A DNA stretch of 44,002 nt, taken from NCBI GenBank assembly GCA_023091735.1, contig JALKBU010000381.1, forward strand, positions 1-44,002. The letters are read 5' to 3'. The stretch comes from Trichomonas tenax. Taxonomy: Eukaryota; Parabasalia; Trichomonadida; Trichomonadidae. Within the stretch, counting starts at the first letter, position 1. Each line of letters starts with the position of its first letter. A program made the position numbers and the translations under genes. The notes beneath the pieces were generated by a model that saw only the letters and a program-made list of their open reading frames with translations, was not told where the DNA came from and did no database searches. Of the stretch, positions 20,001-28,700 are shown piece by piece.

Positions 20001-22023
20001 CGCTTTGATCAAAGGTCTTCCAGGTGTTGAAAAATTCACTAAAAGCAGCAAAGGTGGCAAAGGAAAGAATGGAAATGGTAATGATTCTGATGATGATGAG
20101 CACGGCGGCCATGGAAAAGGAGGTCGTGGAAAAGGCGGCAGAGGAAAGAATGGAAATGGAAACGGATCCGATGGTGATTACACTGATGACGATGGCCACG
20201 GAGGAAGAGACAAAGGAGGCCGTGGAAAATCTGCTGGAAAGCACAGAGATGGCTCTGATTCTAATGATGAAAATTGCCATGGAAAGGGCAGAGGAAAGTC
20301 TGCTGGCAAAGGCAAAGGAGGCAAATACGCAGTCGATGATGATGGCGATGGAAACGGAGGCTGCAAGCACAGACATCATGGCGACAAACAGAGTAAAGGT
20401 GCTGATTCAGATTATGATGACTATAACTACTATGATGACGATATAGTTTCTGTAGACGGCAAAGGTGAAGGAAAGCATAGTCACGGCAAAGGCCACAAGG
20501 CAAGACCAGGCAAAGGCGGTGCTGGTGCCGGTAAAGGTGGAAAGAATGGTGAAGCATCATATTCTCTTGACGAAAGTGGCAGAAAGAGACATCACTATGG
20601 TGACAATGATGAATCATTCGAAAACGACTACAACTCTGTTTCCACAGATATGGGACCAATGGGCAAACGTCATGGAAAGGCTCGCAAGGTTTCTGGACGA
20701 GATGGAGAAGGAAATTCATACTCAGATTATTACGAGTACTCATATTCATACGATGAAGGTGCTGATGGCTCGCAGAAGAGATGCAAGAAACACCATCATC
20801 CAGGTGCTCAGGGAGGTTCACTTTCTGGCGATCGCATGCATTTCAAGCATAATTCTAAGGATGAAAATCACAAGCGTCGTGGTGGAGACAAGAGAATGAA
20901 GGATCTCAAGTTCAAGGAGAACGACAGAGAAGGTGCAGACTTCGGAAATGGCAGAGGCTACAAGCGCTCTAAGTTTATTGACTACTCTGGTTATGAAGAA
21001 GAGGAGGAAGAATACATTTATTATTCTCTCAGCTCCAGAGCAACTTCGCAGTCCACAACACAAGACTCAGAGTTCACAGAAACGAAGCCAATGGAGCCAA
21101 AGTCTCACTATCTTAGAAATGATAGATCAGAATCCATTGTTGATCCATTTGCTCACATCAAGGATGACAAAAGATACCACCACCTTCCACAGAAGAAACT
21201 CGTCAGCCCAGAAAAGGATGTTGACACAGAAGTTTTCTACGAGCACGCAAGATACGAACTTCCAGATGACTCTGCTCATCGCAAGCACTGGGAGAGAACA
21301 ACAAAAGGAAGAATGGTCTCTGAAACAGAATACATGCAGTATGCCGAAGGAAAGAGGAAGAGAAGAGCTCGCAATCGTGATGTCGAGATCAGCAACTCTG
21401 AACTCAATTCCCAGTCTCGCGATAACGACTCTAAGAAGGGTAAAGGTGGAAGAAGTGGCAGCGAACACACATCACAGAATCTCGATGATTTCGATGCAAA
21501 CGAGCGCATATCTCAACAGAGTGGAACAAGTGAAAGCAAGAGCGAACAGAAGTTATTCTCCGATTCCAACAGATATTCCAACACTTCATCTGCAAACCAC
21601 AACGAGAATTATGTTTCAATGGAGTCCTCATCAAAGTCCAACTCCAAGTCTAACACAGAGTATACATCGAACGCAAATGTCATGAACAGAGGCCTCAATC
21701 TTTCTGGTGAACAGGGAGGAGACAGCAAGGACAACAAGTTTGCTGAAGTCTCAACAAGTTCCCACAGCAGTGAAAGAAGGAGACTTGTTAAGAAGTTCCT
21801 TCAGGAATCAACATCTGATGAAGATGATTCGTCTATAAAGAGATACAAATATAATGCTTGGGCAATGACTGATGATTCTAATGTTTCTCATTATGAGAAG
21901 AGATTCAAGCCAAGTTATAAGGATGATCCAACAGAGCACAGAAGACTCAAGAGAGTTCTTGCTGGAAAGTCTCCAAGGAAGAACTCCCCAAGAAAGAATT
22001 CTCCACACAAGAGGAGAAAATAA
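17062..22023 (+). CDS. giant low-complexity Ser/Gly/Asp/Lys-rich protein
   Basis: From the ATG at 17062 (MSRASIEVGEN) this is 1,653 residues; the frame is open further upstream but has no ATG there. Residues 1-310 are Ser-rich with SSSEEEE and SSHKSSH clusters. About 310-545 is charged with scattered SSDD clusters. About 546-618 is a proline-free collagen-like stretch with Gly at nearly every third position (GRNGRDGNNGDDGYNGRNG). About 620-1170 alternates basic-Gly blocks (GKGGRGKSAGK) with acidic blocks (GSDSDDD). The C-terminal 480 residues are charged, ending in three SPxK CDK sites and a basic, NLS-like tail (SPRKNSPHKRRK). Alternating acidic-Ser and basic blocks recall nucleolar or chromatin scaffolds of the Nopp140 style and suggest casein-kinase phosphorylation, but there is no folded domain to assign. 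No signal peptide or membrane segment. A real gene: one frame over 5 kb with constant codon character. Confidence 0.85.
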   Translation: MSRASIEVGENAFIPASSSRAIYEPGSSVTQISLKKNIKTSSSESSSSESEKEESHHSKSSSSKKIPENSDKSYKVEEETDSSSHNDQSNQYSLSVEASLKSSQGPDAFSNNLENPQRATETSSSSEEEEVHESSHKSSHSDSPKKDLDSVHSASSSPKLPSSIHFTQTSTPYEEEEEEISDSLSLDPVPDSGSHKEEQPKSSNSSHHSSSNPAQKHSSHHSSPKSSSKMSSSSRALESLPTNTKSSSPPPQKSSSSSSSEKKLSSDLEEPKPVSRGVDKISSSSEEEHSFEDENGPLITEPIQLKINPKTVIVFTNKNDEEEEYSSEYRTITEPEWDDPRHRKREGERILNFNNVLAAAEQMKPPPLPKSRGLHRKLNVVNLKPTPIDRQNKFASDSSDDGSSASARKPKAKSKFLQDNTSDEEDYKYMNSKSSSSTSGKYINLPDFMRPYQRPEKKNKRKGGKKSTKDPFAKEDEPRPYSGNNAGKGTKHAFLDQPDLDEPYYSKEGAFLNKMRNARNGPPKIELGDDFHTKEARNPLANRGNDRKSGKSGRNGNDGNNEDDGYNGRDGKSGRNGNNGRDGKSGRNGRDGNNGDDGYNGRNGKGGRNGKNGKNGNDNFDSDDDERNNAKERDQGDKKPRKNKFGVNVGGGSDNSASDSDDVYVHGANNKNKNKDGGRTYGGNGGKGGKGGANERPSKSNKGNYGDNGNDNDRNDKNDRNHNKRKAGFGSDSDQDEGMDSRGKIKKGKFGIDDSSSGNDDSLQSFDQGRNRKGDKAGNKGHGGGNDSDDENGGHGTGKGGKSGRGKSAGRAGNNGSDDDGGGGRDGKCKSAGKGGNNSSDSDDDGIIETVAGKIKGVAAGRHGRDSDLDDDNRGGKGRKSGRGRSGKDGNGNGSDDDEDNDGHGGYGKGSNKGGKGKGGRAGNGSDSDDDLDSRDYGASKGGKGGKAGRGKSAGKGGRGGNGSDSDDNDGVNNIDAQVNALIKGLPGVEKFTKSSKGGKGKNGNGNDSDDDEHGGHGKGGRGKGGRGKNGNGNGSDGDYTDDDGHGGRDKGGRGKSAGKHRDGSDSNDENCHGKGRGKSAGKGKGGKYAVDDDGDGNGGCKHRHHGDKQSKGADSDYDDYNYYDDDIVSVDGKGEGKHSHGKGHKARPGKGGAGAGKGGKNGEASYSLDESGRKRHHYGDNDESFENDYNSVSTDMGPMGKRHGKARKVSGRDGEGNSYSDYYEYSYSYDEGADGSQKRCKKHHHPGAQGGSLSGDRMHFKHNSKDENHKRRGGDKRMKDLKFKENDREGADFGNGRGYKRSKFIDYSGYEEEEEEYIYYSLSSRATSQSTTQDSEFTETKPMEPKSHYLRNDRSESIVDPFAHIKDDKRYHHLPQKKLVSPEKDVDTEVFYEHARYELPDDSAHRKHWERTTKGRMVSETEYMQYAEGKRKRRARNRDVEISNSELNSQSRDNDSKKGKGGRSGSEHTSQNLDDFDANERISQQSGTSESKSEQKLFSDSNRYSNTSSANHNENYVSMESSSKSNSKSNTEYTSNANVMNRGLNLSGEQGGDSKDNKFAEVSTSSHSSERRRLVKKFLQESTSDEDDSSIKRYKYNAWAMTDDSNVSHYEKRFKPSYKDDPTEHRRLKRVLAGKSPRKNSPRKNSPHKRRK

Positions 22024-22592
22024 GCCAATTATTTTATTTAATTTTTGTGAATTTTTAAAGCCGTAATTATTCTTTATTTTTTAAATCCCATATATTTATT
22101 CATAGAACATTCTAAAGGAAAATAATTTGAAAACCGATTATTTTCGGATATTTGTCAAGTTCTTCACTCATCATCTGTTGTTCAATGTTAAGCAGATGCT
22201 CTGAGAACTAGCATCCCCTCATAGTGGATATAATATAATTTGTCGTTAATGTTAAGATATAAATACACATACAATTCATATTAATTCAACTCCATTGTAT
22301 TTTCAAATTTTAACAACATTCACTCAAAGCATAGGTTTTTCTAATGTTGGAGGTTGAGATATTTTAATAGAAAATGCGTCTAAATATGTATAGTATCGTT
22401 GCAGTTCATCAAATTGCGATGTTAATCACTATAGTCAATTGTTTTTGAAAAGGGCAATAAATTTTTTCATATATCATTTATCTTCTGCTGTGCAATGTGG
22501 AACAAATAATGTTGGAAATGTGCAAATACATTTGATTATTAAAAATCTTCCAATTTAGGAACGCAAAACTATGCTGTATATTTTTATATTTT
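22024..22592. other. intergenic, no gene seen
   Basis: AT-rich spacer after the large low-complexity gene. No coding or repeat signal noticed. Confidence 0.55.
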
Positions 22593-22824
22593 GTATTAAG
22601 GGGCGACTAACATGAAAAGTAACAGCCGAGGATAACGATTTCAAAAATCATTATGAATTCAGAGCATTTAAAAATAATCTTTAACTGTAATAATATAGTA
22701 AAAATGATGTGTTAACTATTTATTAAGATTACAACTTTGTCGAGTGAACATAGTTGAAAACATAATGCAGTTTTTCAATCCAATTTTGAATTGTTTACAT
22801 CTCATGTTAGTCGCCCCTTAATAC
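22593..22824. mobile_element. 232-bp MITE with perfect terminal inverted repeats
   Basis: The first and last 23 bases are perfect inverted repeats; the core is TTAAGGGGCGACTAACATGA. The interior has no coding capacity. Because the palindrome runs through GTATTAA at both ends, the duplicated target is ambiguous: TA (Tc1/mariner type, element beginning TTAAGGGG) or TTAA (piggyBac type, element beginning GGGGCGAC). Perfect arms imply a young or still mobilisable copy. Confidence 0.7.
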
Positions 22825-22930
22825 TTTATACAAATATATCTAGTAATAATCCATTCTGTTTCAGGTTCCTTGATCATTTAATTTATGAGTCGGTTTTATT
22901 TTTATTAACTTTTTATTTGAAATAGCTTCT

Positions 22931-23125
22931 TTGAGATTGTCTTCCATTGAACCAGATGAAGTTTGGTACAATTTCTTCGGCACTTATAATCCATCGAAAA
23001 TTAGTGGAATTAATCCCACTGTTTCATATACATCAAACATCAATGTTTTAAGTTCAACGTTTCAAAATATAAATGAACATTCTATTCTTATTAATTCATT
23101 TAATAAACTAAATTTCAAAATATGA
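22931..23125 (+). pseudogene. possible beta-helix fragment
   Basis: A 64-codon frame without a credible ATG context reads INPTVSYTSNINVLSSTFQN and then NEHSILINSF, in the Asn/Ser/Ile-rich style of the beta-helix proteins elsewhere in the window. Both ends are lost. It could be a scrap of that family; the match is stylistic only. Confidence 0.25.
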
Positions 23126-23686
23126 GACTGACATTTTGATGAGTGTCTCACCCCATCAAGTTTAAGTTGCGCTCTTGTTGTTATCCAATTTTCAAATGAA
23201 TCCTTTTTGAGTATGCTTTTACAAAAGTGAGTTTTTTTTTACTTTTTCGTTCCAGTGGGTCAAAAAAAGCCAACCTGCGGCCTGTGATAAATCCAACAAA
23301 ATCGCGCAATACAAAATATGTCCATTATTTTTTTTTTCTTATCTCTCCTCCACTTCTCCTTTGTTGCTTCTCAGTTTAATAATCAAACTTATTGAAGACA
23401 TTTTGAAAATCACTCCGAGTGTAAGCGATATAGCGATGGTGCTGTGGACAGTGATACCACAACATCAGAAAAACAACATTCCAGGCACATAATTTACTGC
23501 ATTTTATAAAGTTAGGTTTTCCGTCCTGCCCTCACTGCAAAGGCCGCTAATAGGGTTTCTGAAAAGACTGTGCCACCAAGGAAGCTCGTAAGACCTATAT
23601 TTTGAATGTTATACATTTTTATTTGAGATCAATCAGTCTTGTTTTATTATACATTTAGCTATTTTTTTAAATCATAAAATCTCCCC

Positions 23687-23759
23687 CACTGAATACAAAT
23701 GGTGCACTAGAACTGGATCAATGTAATCACTAGTCCTAGTGCACCATTTGTATTCAGTG
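23687..23759. repeat. foldback 1 of cluster, 24-bp perfect arms
   Basis: Arms 23687-23710 and 23736-23759 are perfect inverted repeats beginning CACTGAATACAAATGG, with a 25-base loop. First of four foldbacks within about 530 bases. Confidence 0.8.
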
Positions 23760-23816
23760 AAATAGAATGTTGTAGTGAAATTTGATCACTGATTTTCATC
23801 ATATTGTTATATCCCC

Positions 23817-23875
23817 ATATTCTCAGCGACAGTGTCACTCACACATGTGATAGGTGACGTTGTCACTGAGAATAT
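23817..23875. repeat. foldback 2 of cluster, 22-bp arms
   Basis: Arms 23817-23838 (ATATTCTCAGCGACAGTGTC...) and 23854-23875 pair with three mismatches and a 15-base loop. The arm sequence is unrelated to foldback 1 apart from a shared CACTGA motif. Confidence 0.75.
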
Positions 23876-24057
23876 TGGAATAGAACAACTACTACTATGT
23901 TTTTTTTTAGAATTGGGTTCAAAAATAGTAAATAACATTGAATATAATATGGTAATGATTGACGAGGCCTACGAAATGATGGGAATGTTAAAAATTCTTT
24001 CAAATCATAATCAAATTATAGATATTTTCAAAACTTCTTATTCTAGTCTTCTTCTCC

Positions 24058-24098
24058 GTACATATGTCACTGATGGCATGATTTAGTGACATGTGTAC
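24058..24098. repeat. foldback 3 of cluster, 14-bp arms
   Basis: GTACATATGTCACT (24058-24071) pairs with AGTGACATGTGTAC (24085-24098), one mismatch. Similarity continues outward (TCTTCTT against AAGAAGA) to roughly 25-base arms with small indels. Confidence 0.7.
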
Positions 24099-24152
24099 CA
24101 AGAAGATGATAAAAACAACAAGTTTTGTTGGTGATTCATGTTTGTCCAACAA

Positions 24153-24220
24153 CTGTGTGCCAATGGCACATTAAGGCTTGAGAAATCTAATAAAAGACCA
24201 CATATACCATTGGCACACAG
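24153..24220. repeat. foldback 4 of cluster, 14-bp perfect arms
   Basis: CTGTGTGCCAATGG (24153-24166) pairs perfectly with CCATTGGCACACAG (24207-24220) around a 40-base loop. It ends just before the decayed glycine-rich gene. Confidence 0.75.
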
Positions 24221-24337
24221 TGATGGATGAATTTTTATCAGATAATTTACATTGATTTATATAAACTATCCATGTAATTCCACTTATTTATGCAAAGATT
24301 ATAATTTTATTATATATCCGGGTCTATATAAATTTGA

Positions 24338-25844
24338 TTGTATGGAGCATCGGGAGGAAGTAGGCCTAGCTCAATTAATGCCTACATGTATCCAAATGGT
24401 CAATGCATTTCAGATGAATTAATTTCTTCTGTAAATGGAAATGTTAAATGCAACCATGCAACAAGCTGAGGTGGTGTAGGAGGCTATGTATCGGGCATTA
24501 TTAGTATTACAAAGACAATAAAAGCGTTTGCCACAATAGGTGAGTCGGGATTCAAAAGAAATTCTAGAGAGGGATAGAAGGAATGCAAATTCAATATTTG
24601 GGTTTACATTTGGTTCAGGTGAAGCGGCTCAACCGATTGCATCAAAAAGTACAAAATATGGAGAAACTTCTGGAAAAAGTTACGGAGATAAATGTGGTGC
24701 AGGGAGTGGATGGTTTGGTGAATTTGCTAGCAATTTGTGGGCTGGGGGTTGCGGTGGTGGAAGTTCATTGGCTTTAACTTCTGACGCCATAATTCCTGAA
24801 GTTTCCATTGAAGCACAGGATGAATTTTATGAAACAATAGGAAATAAACACTATGCTTTTGACAAAGGCAGCGGATTTCTATTTTCTGACATGAAGCATG
24901 TTCCTAGTGTTTGGGAAGGAAATGGAAAGATGGTTGTTACAAAATTAAAAGAATATCAAATTGAAACTTCTGAATATGGTGATATTTTAACTTCAATTAT
25001 TTGATTGGGTATGAAATTTTTTGATTGCGCCATTTGTTTGAATATAGAGTTATATGTGAAACATTGAATAATGGAATCGAAATAATAACAAATTAGATTG
25101 GAATGAGCTGTCGAGTTATAACCTTAATGTAAATTATTGGAATAAAGTGACATTTTCAGAGAAGTTTTCCATTTGGCCGATTTTCGGTCAAATTATAAAG
25201 GATATCAAATTATGGGACTCAATGGATCATTATGGGTAAAGATATACCATCACGACACAACATATTCTAAGTTTTTTTCAAAATTGTATTCAGAAGCATT
25301 CAAACAAGTTTATTTTTATCAAACACCATCAATATTTAGTGTTTTAGGATATGTCACTGAAAAGTTTAAAATAAACAATACATACAATTTCATGCTTCAT
25401 TACCCTCAAGAACTTCCAACAGAATATTTTCTCTTCAATCAAAGTACTCATCCTCTTTATTCATACAAAATTGAAAACTTCTCACTTAACATCATTTCAT
25501 CAATCAATTGTTCTGAGACTCCTATTGGTAATCCAAGAAAGTTTCGGGGCCTTGGACTATCATCTGAAAATGTAACATTGATTGATGGTAATGATTATGG
25601 TCACTGGTGGTATTCAATTGGAATCAATACATATTATGGATCAGGTCAAATAATTCCAGGTCCGTTGTGTTATAACACTGAGATTGTTGTTCATCAAGCA
25701 GATATGTGGATTAAAATCGAATCACTTGATATGATTTACTTTTTACCAAAAATTGAAAACTTTTGCTCTGCAGAATGTAATCTTCTATTTAAATCTTCTA
25801 TATTAGCTCACATTTATGTTTTCATTTTCTTAAAACATATATAA
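24338..25844 (+). pseudogene. decayed glycine-rich surface-protein gene
   Basis: Several frames together read like one trichomonad multigene-family protein. The first piece (24338 on) reads YGASGGSRPSS and then, past an in-frame TGA, GGVGGYVSGIISI, the style of the Gly_rich (ALK-type) domain. A frameshift near 24560-24600 leads to GAGSGWFG and GGCGGGSSLALTSD (open to 25004). After about 170 broken bases a third frame (from about 25173) reads NNTYNFMLHYPQELP, GLGLSSENVTLIDGNDYG, HWWYSIG, IPGP and MWIKIESL, a pattern I associate with repeated extracellular modules in these parasites. It ends in a hydrophobic tail (ILAHIYVFIFL). There is no start codon or signal peptide. Family recognition is moderate; decay is clear. 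Confidence 0.5.
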
Positions 25845-26071
25845 AATATTTTTCTTGTTTTACCATCATTAAGATAAAAAAATCTCAACCTGAGTTAATT
25901 TAATATTATTATTTTTAACATTGATTGAATAATATAAAAACATTTTAGACAATAAGGTTATGAATTCAATGAAATGTTATTAATAGGGTTAAAAATTGAC
26001 AAATGCAATTACGATTTTCATGGTCATTCTTTGAAATGATTTCAGTTCTATGACAAATATTTGGACAGCTA
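25845..26071. other. intergenic, no gene seen
   Basis: AT-rich spacer after the glycine-rich relic; nothing recognised. Confidence 0.5.
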
Positions 26072-26312
26072 CATATCCAGATGTTGAAAACCCGAATACA
26101 ATCTCACCCAGACAAAGATTTGATTCAAGAGGAAAAACTTAGTTTTAAATGCAGTTTTTATTGAATAAACTACTGGCTCAATTGTAATTAGCGGGTCATC
26201 TTCAGATTATTTGCTTGTTTATAGTTTATTAGCTGTATTGCTCATTGCAACAAACCAACATGCATTGTTCAATGTTCTGCTGCGAAAACTGTCCGTTAAA
26301 ATAAGGTTATCA
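26072..26312 (+). pseudogene. possible N-terminal remnant of a beta-helix gene
   Basis: Consecutive pieces in shifting frames read TATYPDVENPNTISPRQRFD, then TTGSIVISGSSSDYLLVYS, then FISCIAHCNKPTCIVQCSAA. The order and Cys/Ser/Asn style suit the start of a parallel beta-helix protein. Two frameshifts and stops break it. It lies 240 bases upstream of the SNARE gene and is unlikely to be part of it. Confidence 0.3.
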
Positions 26313-26550
26313 AAATTCAAGAGATTTCATCGCATCATATCGCGAAATTGCAAAATTGGTTTGACTTGCACTCCATAGATATATTGTTCCTATAGGCCTA
26401 TAGAAGCTATATCTAAAGTAGCAAGCCAAAGTGTTTTGAGTAAAAAGAGTTTCCCCTTTTTTATTTTATGGCAATTAATTGATTTGACATATTTGAAATA
26501 TAAAATGTCACCTTTGTAAAATCAAATCGATTATTTTTTTAAACCTAAAA

Positions 26551-26886
26551 ATGAGCGCACAGCCGCATTATAGAGGAAACAAAAATGGCAGAAACGATGA
26601 ATCTCCGTTAGTGGATCAGTTTGATGACCAAGTCAACACCCTTCAGCAAACGATTGGCACATTAAAACAAGTTTCTCATGCATTAGGCGACGAACTCGAG
26701 CAACATAATGCTCTTTTGGACCAAATGCGCGAATCATATATCAAGAGTGAGAATTTATTGAAGAATTTGTTGCAAAGCGTTGATCAAATATTTAAAGCAA
26801 CAGGATTAAGTCCAACAACATTAACGTTTATATTCGCTATCGGTGTTATCGTTTTCTTGTGGCTTTATTGGAAGATTTACGCTTAA
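26551..26886 (+). CDS. Bet1-like Qc-SNARE
   Basis: A 111-residue tail-anchored protein. Residues 1-22 are polar and disordered. Residues 23-82 form one SNARE-type amphipathic helix with hydrophobic heptads (VDQFDDQVNTLQQTI, LKQVSHALGDELEQHNALLD). Residues 90-108 are a single transmembrane segment (LTFIFAIGVIVFLWLYW) followed by a few luminal residues. Length and order match Bet1/Sft1-type Qc-SNAREs, which act in ER-Golgi or intra-Golgi fusion as part of a four-helix bundle. Aligning GDELEQHN with GNEIDTQN of SNAP-25 puts His52 at the ionic zero layer, where Gln is usual. Yeast Bet1 and Vti1 also deviate there. The ATG at 26551 is the first in frame. Identity as a SNARE is strong; which step it serves is inference. 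Confidence 0.8.
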   Translation: MSAQPHYRGNKNGRNDESPLVDQFDDQVNTLQQTIGTLKQVSHALGDELEQHNALLDQMRESYIKSENLLKNLLQSVDQIFKATGLSPTTLTFIFAIGVIVFLWLYWKIYA

Positions 26887-27200
26887 TTATATTTTTGAAA
26901 ATATATATTTTGTTGTTGAAATTCATAAAATTGTTATGTAACCAATATAATTTTTGACAAAGAAAATAATCAATGATAAACAAATAACCAAAAACTCAAA
27001 TATAAAATTTCACAAATATATTTCTTCAAAAGCCAAATTCAAACAGATTGAAACAACATAAAAAAATATTATCATGTCATCGATGAATTTTTGTGATTTG
27101 CAAATTTCAAAAATATTTTTTTCAGTAGAATTATCGAATTGTTTGATTTTGTATATTTTCGTTCTTTATCAATGTTGTGGTATCAACGAACCAATGCTTT
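26887..27200. other. short convergent intergenic region
   Basis: 314 bases between the 3' ends of the SNARE and uL22 genes. AT-rich, with no gene or repeat. Confidence 0.6.
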
Positions 27201-27689
27201 TTACTCTCTCTTGATATCGGCTGGATCAGCAAGGACGATCTGAACGTTTGTTGGTGGGGAAGCATAGGACTTTACACGGCCGTGAGCCTGATGGATGCGG
27301 CGCCAGCGGTACTGGGCAGCACGGTTAGCTTGGACGTGAGCAATGACGACGTTGTCGACGTTGATTCCTGGCTTCTGTGGAGCGCCAGCGAGAGCTGTCT
27401 TGATGAGCTTGATGTAGAGCTCAGCGCACTTGACTGGCCAGCGGGATGTTGGGCAGCCCCACTCGTGTCCCTGCTGGTGGTGTGAGATGCCACCCTTGTA
27501 GCGGAAGAATGGAACAGCGCGCTCCTTTCTCATGACGGCCTCGAGATAATCGATGGCCTGCTGGGCCTTCATGCCCCTGATGACGCGGCCTGTCTCCATC
27601 ATTGGCTTGAAGTGGACGCGCTCCATGCCGGACATAGCTTTGAGTGCCTTAGCACTTTCGACATTCGGGAATGTATAATCCTTGTCCAT
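27201..27689 (-). CDS. RPL17: 60S ribosomal protein uL22 (RPL17)
   Basis: A 162-residue cytosolic large-subunit protein that lines the peptide exit tunnel. Diagnostic stretches: VHFKPMMETGRVIRGM, VPFFRYKGGISHHQQGHEWG, SRWPVKCAELYIKLIK, VIAHVQANRAAQYRWRRIHQ and AHGRVKSYASPPTNVQI, the eukaryotic uL22 beta-hairpin that enters the tunnel. The ATG at 27689-27687 (MDKDYTFPN) is chosen; the frame extends seven codons further only from a TTG. The gene is GC-richer than its surroundings, as expected for strong codon bias in a highly expressed gene. The stop is TAA followed by A, consistent with a TAAA poly(A) signal. A 14-bp GC palindrome lies just upstream. Confidence 0.95.
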   Translation of the reverse strand: MDKDYTFPNVESAKALKAMSGMERVHFKPMMETGRVIRGMKAQQAIDYLEAVMRKERAVPFFRYKGGISHHQQGHEWGCPTSRWPVKCAELYIKLIKTALAGAPQKPGINVDNVVIAHVQANRAAQYRWRRIHQAHGRVKSYASPPTNVQIVLADPADIKRE

Positions 27690-27710
27690 TGGTTGCAAAA
27701 GGCCGACCAA

Positions 27711-27724
27711 AACCGCCGGCGGTT
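27711..27724. promoter_or_regulatory. GC palindrome at the uL22 promoter
   Basis: AACCGCCGGCGGTT is a perfect 14-bp palindrome 21 bases upstream of the uL22 ATG. It is the most GC-rich patch of this AT-rich intergenic region and lies where trichomonad promoters act. A dyad-binding regulator of ribosomal-protein genes is a reasonable inference. Confidence 0.4.
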
Positions 27725-28181
27725 TCTCCCTTTCGCTCTAAGTTTTGGGCGATTTTTCTTCTGTTTTTATATATCCCTTTGTTCGTAGATAATTAATAAC
27801 TGGATGGATTTTGGCTTCGAAGAGATAATTTGTTTAAGAAAAAAAAAATCTTACATTTTGAGCTTTTGCTATTATTATTTCCGGTTGTTTTCAATTTTTT
27901 ATCTAAAAAATTGGTTGATTTCTGGATTTGAAGCAATAAAAATTTGATGAAAAATAATTTTCTTGTTTCATACATCTTAACTGTTATAAATCATCACGAA
28001 TTAGTGATGTAAGAATATCCATAGTGTTGATTTTCGTATTTGAAAAGATATATTTTGGTTCAAAATATAAACTGATAAACAAAAGGGAGTACAGCTGAAA
28101 ATTGAGAGAACTCATTGAATTTTTCTGTGAGATCCTCTCAAATTATTTGGTCATTTTGGTACTTCCTTTGGCACATTTTAA
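27725..28181. other. intergenic, no gene seen
   Basis: AT-rich DNA between the uL22 promoter and the helicase fragment. No RNA gene or repeat noticed. Confidence 0.5.
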
Positions 28182-28429
28182 TTTTTAGCCTCGTGTGTTG
28201 GATTCAACGGTTATAAGTATAATGTTTTAAACATATGTGACAAAACTATTATAAATCCATTCTTAAATTTAATACACGAAGTTATATGTGATAGTTATGA
28301 TCTAATATTTGAATATGTGATTAATTGGATATCATATATAATTCAAAATCCTTGTAAAAAGATCGAAACAGCATTAATATTAAAAGGATTACAAGGAATT
28401 GGTAAGAATACATTTACAGAGGATACAGA
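28182..28429 (+). pseudogene. SF3/D5-type viral helicase fragment
   Basis: An open stretch of about 80 codons reads TIINPFLNLIHEVIC, then YVINWISYIIQNP, then LILKGLQGIGKNTF. The last contains a Walker A motif (GLQGIGKNT) in the form used by superfamily 3 helicases of the primase-helicase (D5/DUF5906) class found in polinton-like viruses, virophages and large DNA viruses of protists. The helicase sequence ends right after the Walker A motif and runs directly into a reversed copy of the gene at 91-465. There is no start, no Walker B and no C-terminal half. It is a dead fragment of a viral-type replication gene. Confidence 0.65.
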
Positions 28430-28618
28430 AAATCCATCATATTTATATGTCAGTTCTGAATTACAATTTTGTTTTCTGTATTGTTCTTTAACCCATTCAG
28501 GATTTAGACCATGACCTAATCATTGAGGTATGGTGTGGTTTTCATTTTCTTGATCATCAATGAATTTTATTAACTTTTTGATGTAGTTCTTCATTAGTTC
28601 AGGCTGAATCGTTACCAT
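28430..28618 (-). pseudogene. degenerate copy of the Maverick gene at 91-465
   Basis: The minus strand starts MVTIQPELMK at 28618 and keeps the block GLNPEWVKEQ, but carries stops and deletions relative to 91-465 and is cut off by the helicase junction near 28.42 kb. Homology continues upstream of the gene into the promoter-like C-run/TATA DNA, so the two loci share more than a protein-coding segment. Confidence 0.7.
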
Positions 28619-28700
28619 CTATATATAGTTGCTTTTATAATAATTATAAAATTAACTTAGTCATTGACCCCAATATATATAGTTACAAAAAATGGCAAAT

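Noticed and set aside
18573..21685. Long antisense and alternate-frame open stretches across the large Ser/Gly-rich gene
   Set aside because: They are shadows of its repetitive GGA/GAT/TCT codons, giving low-complexity Met- or Phe/Pro-rich products with no independent support.
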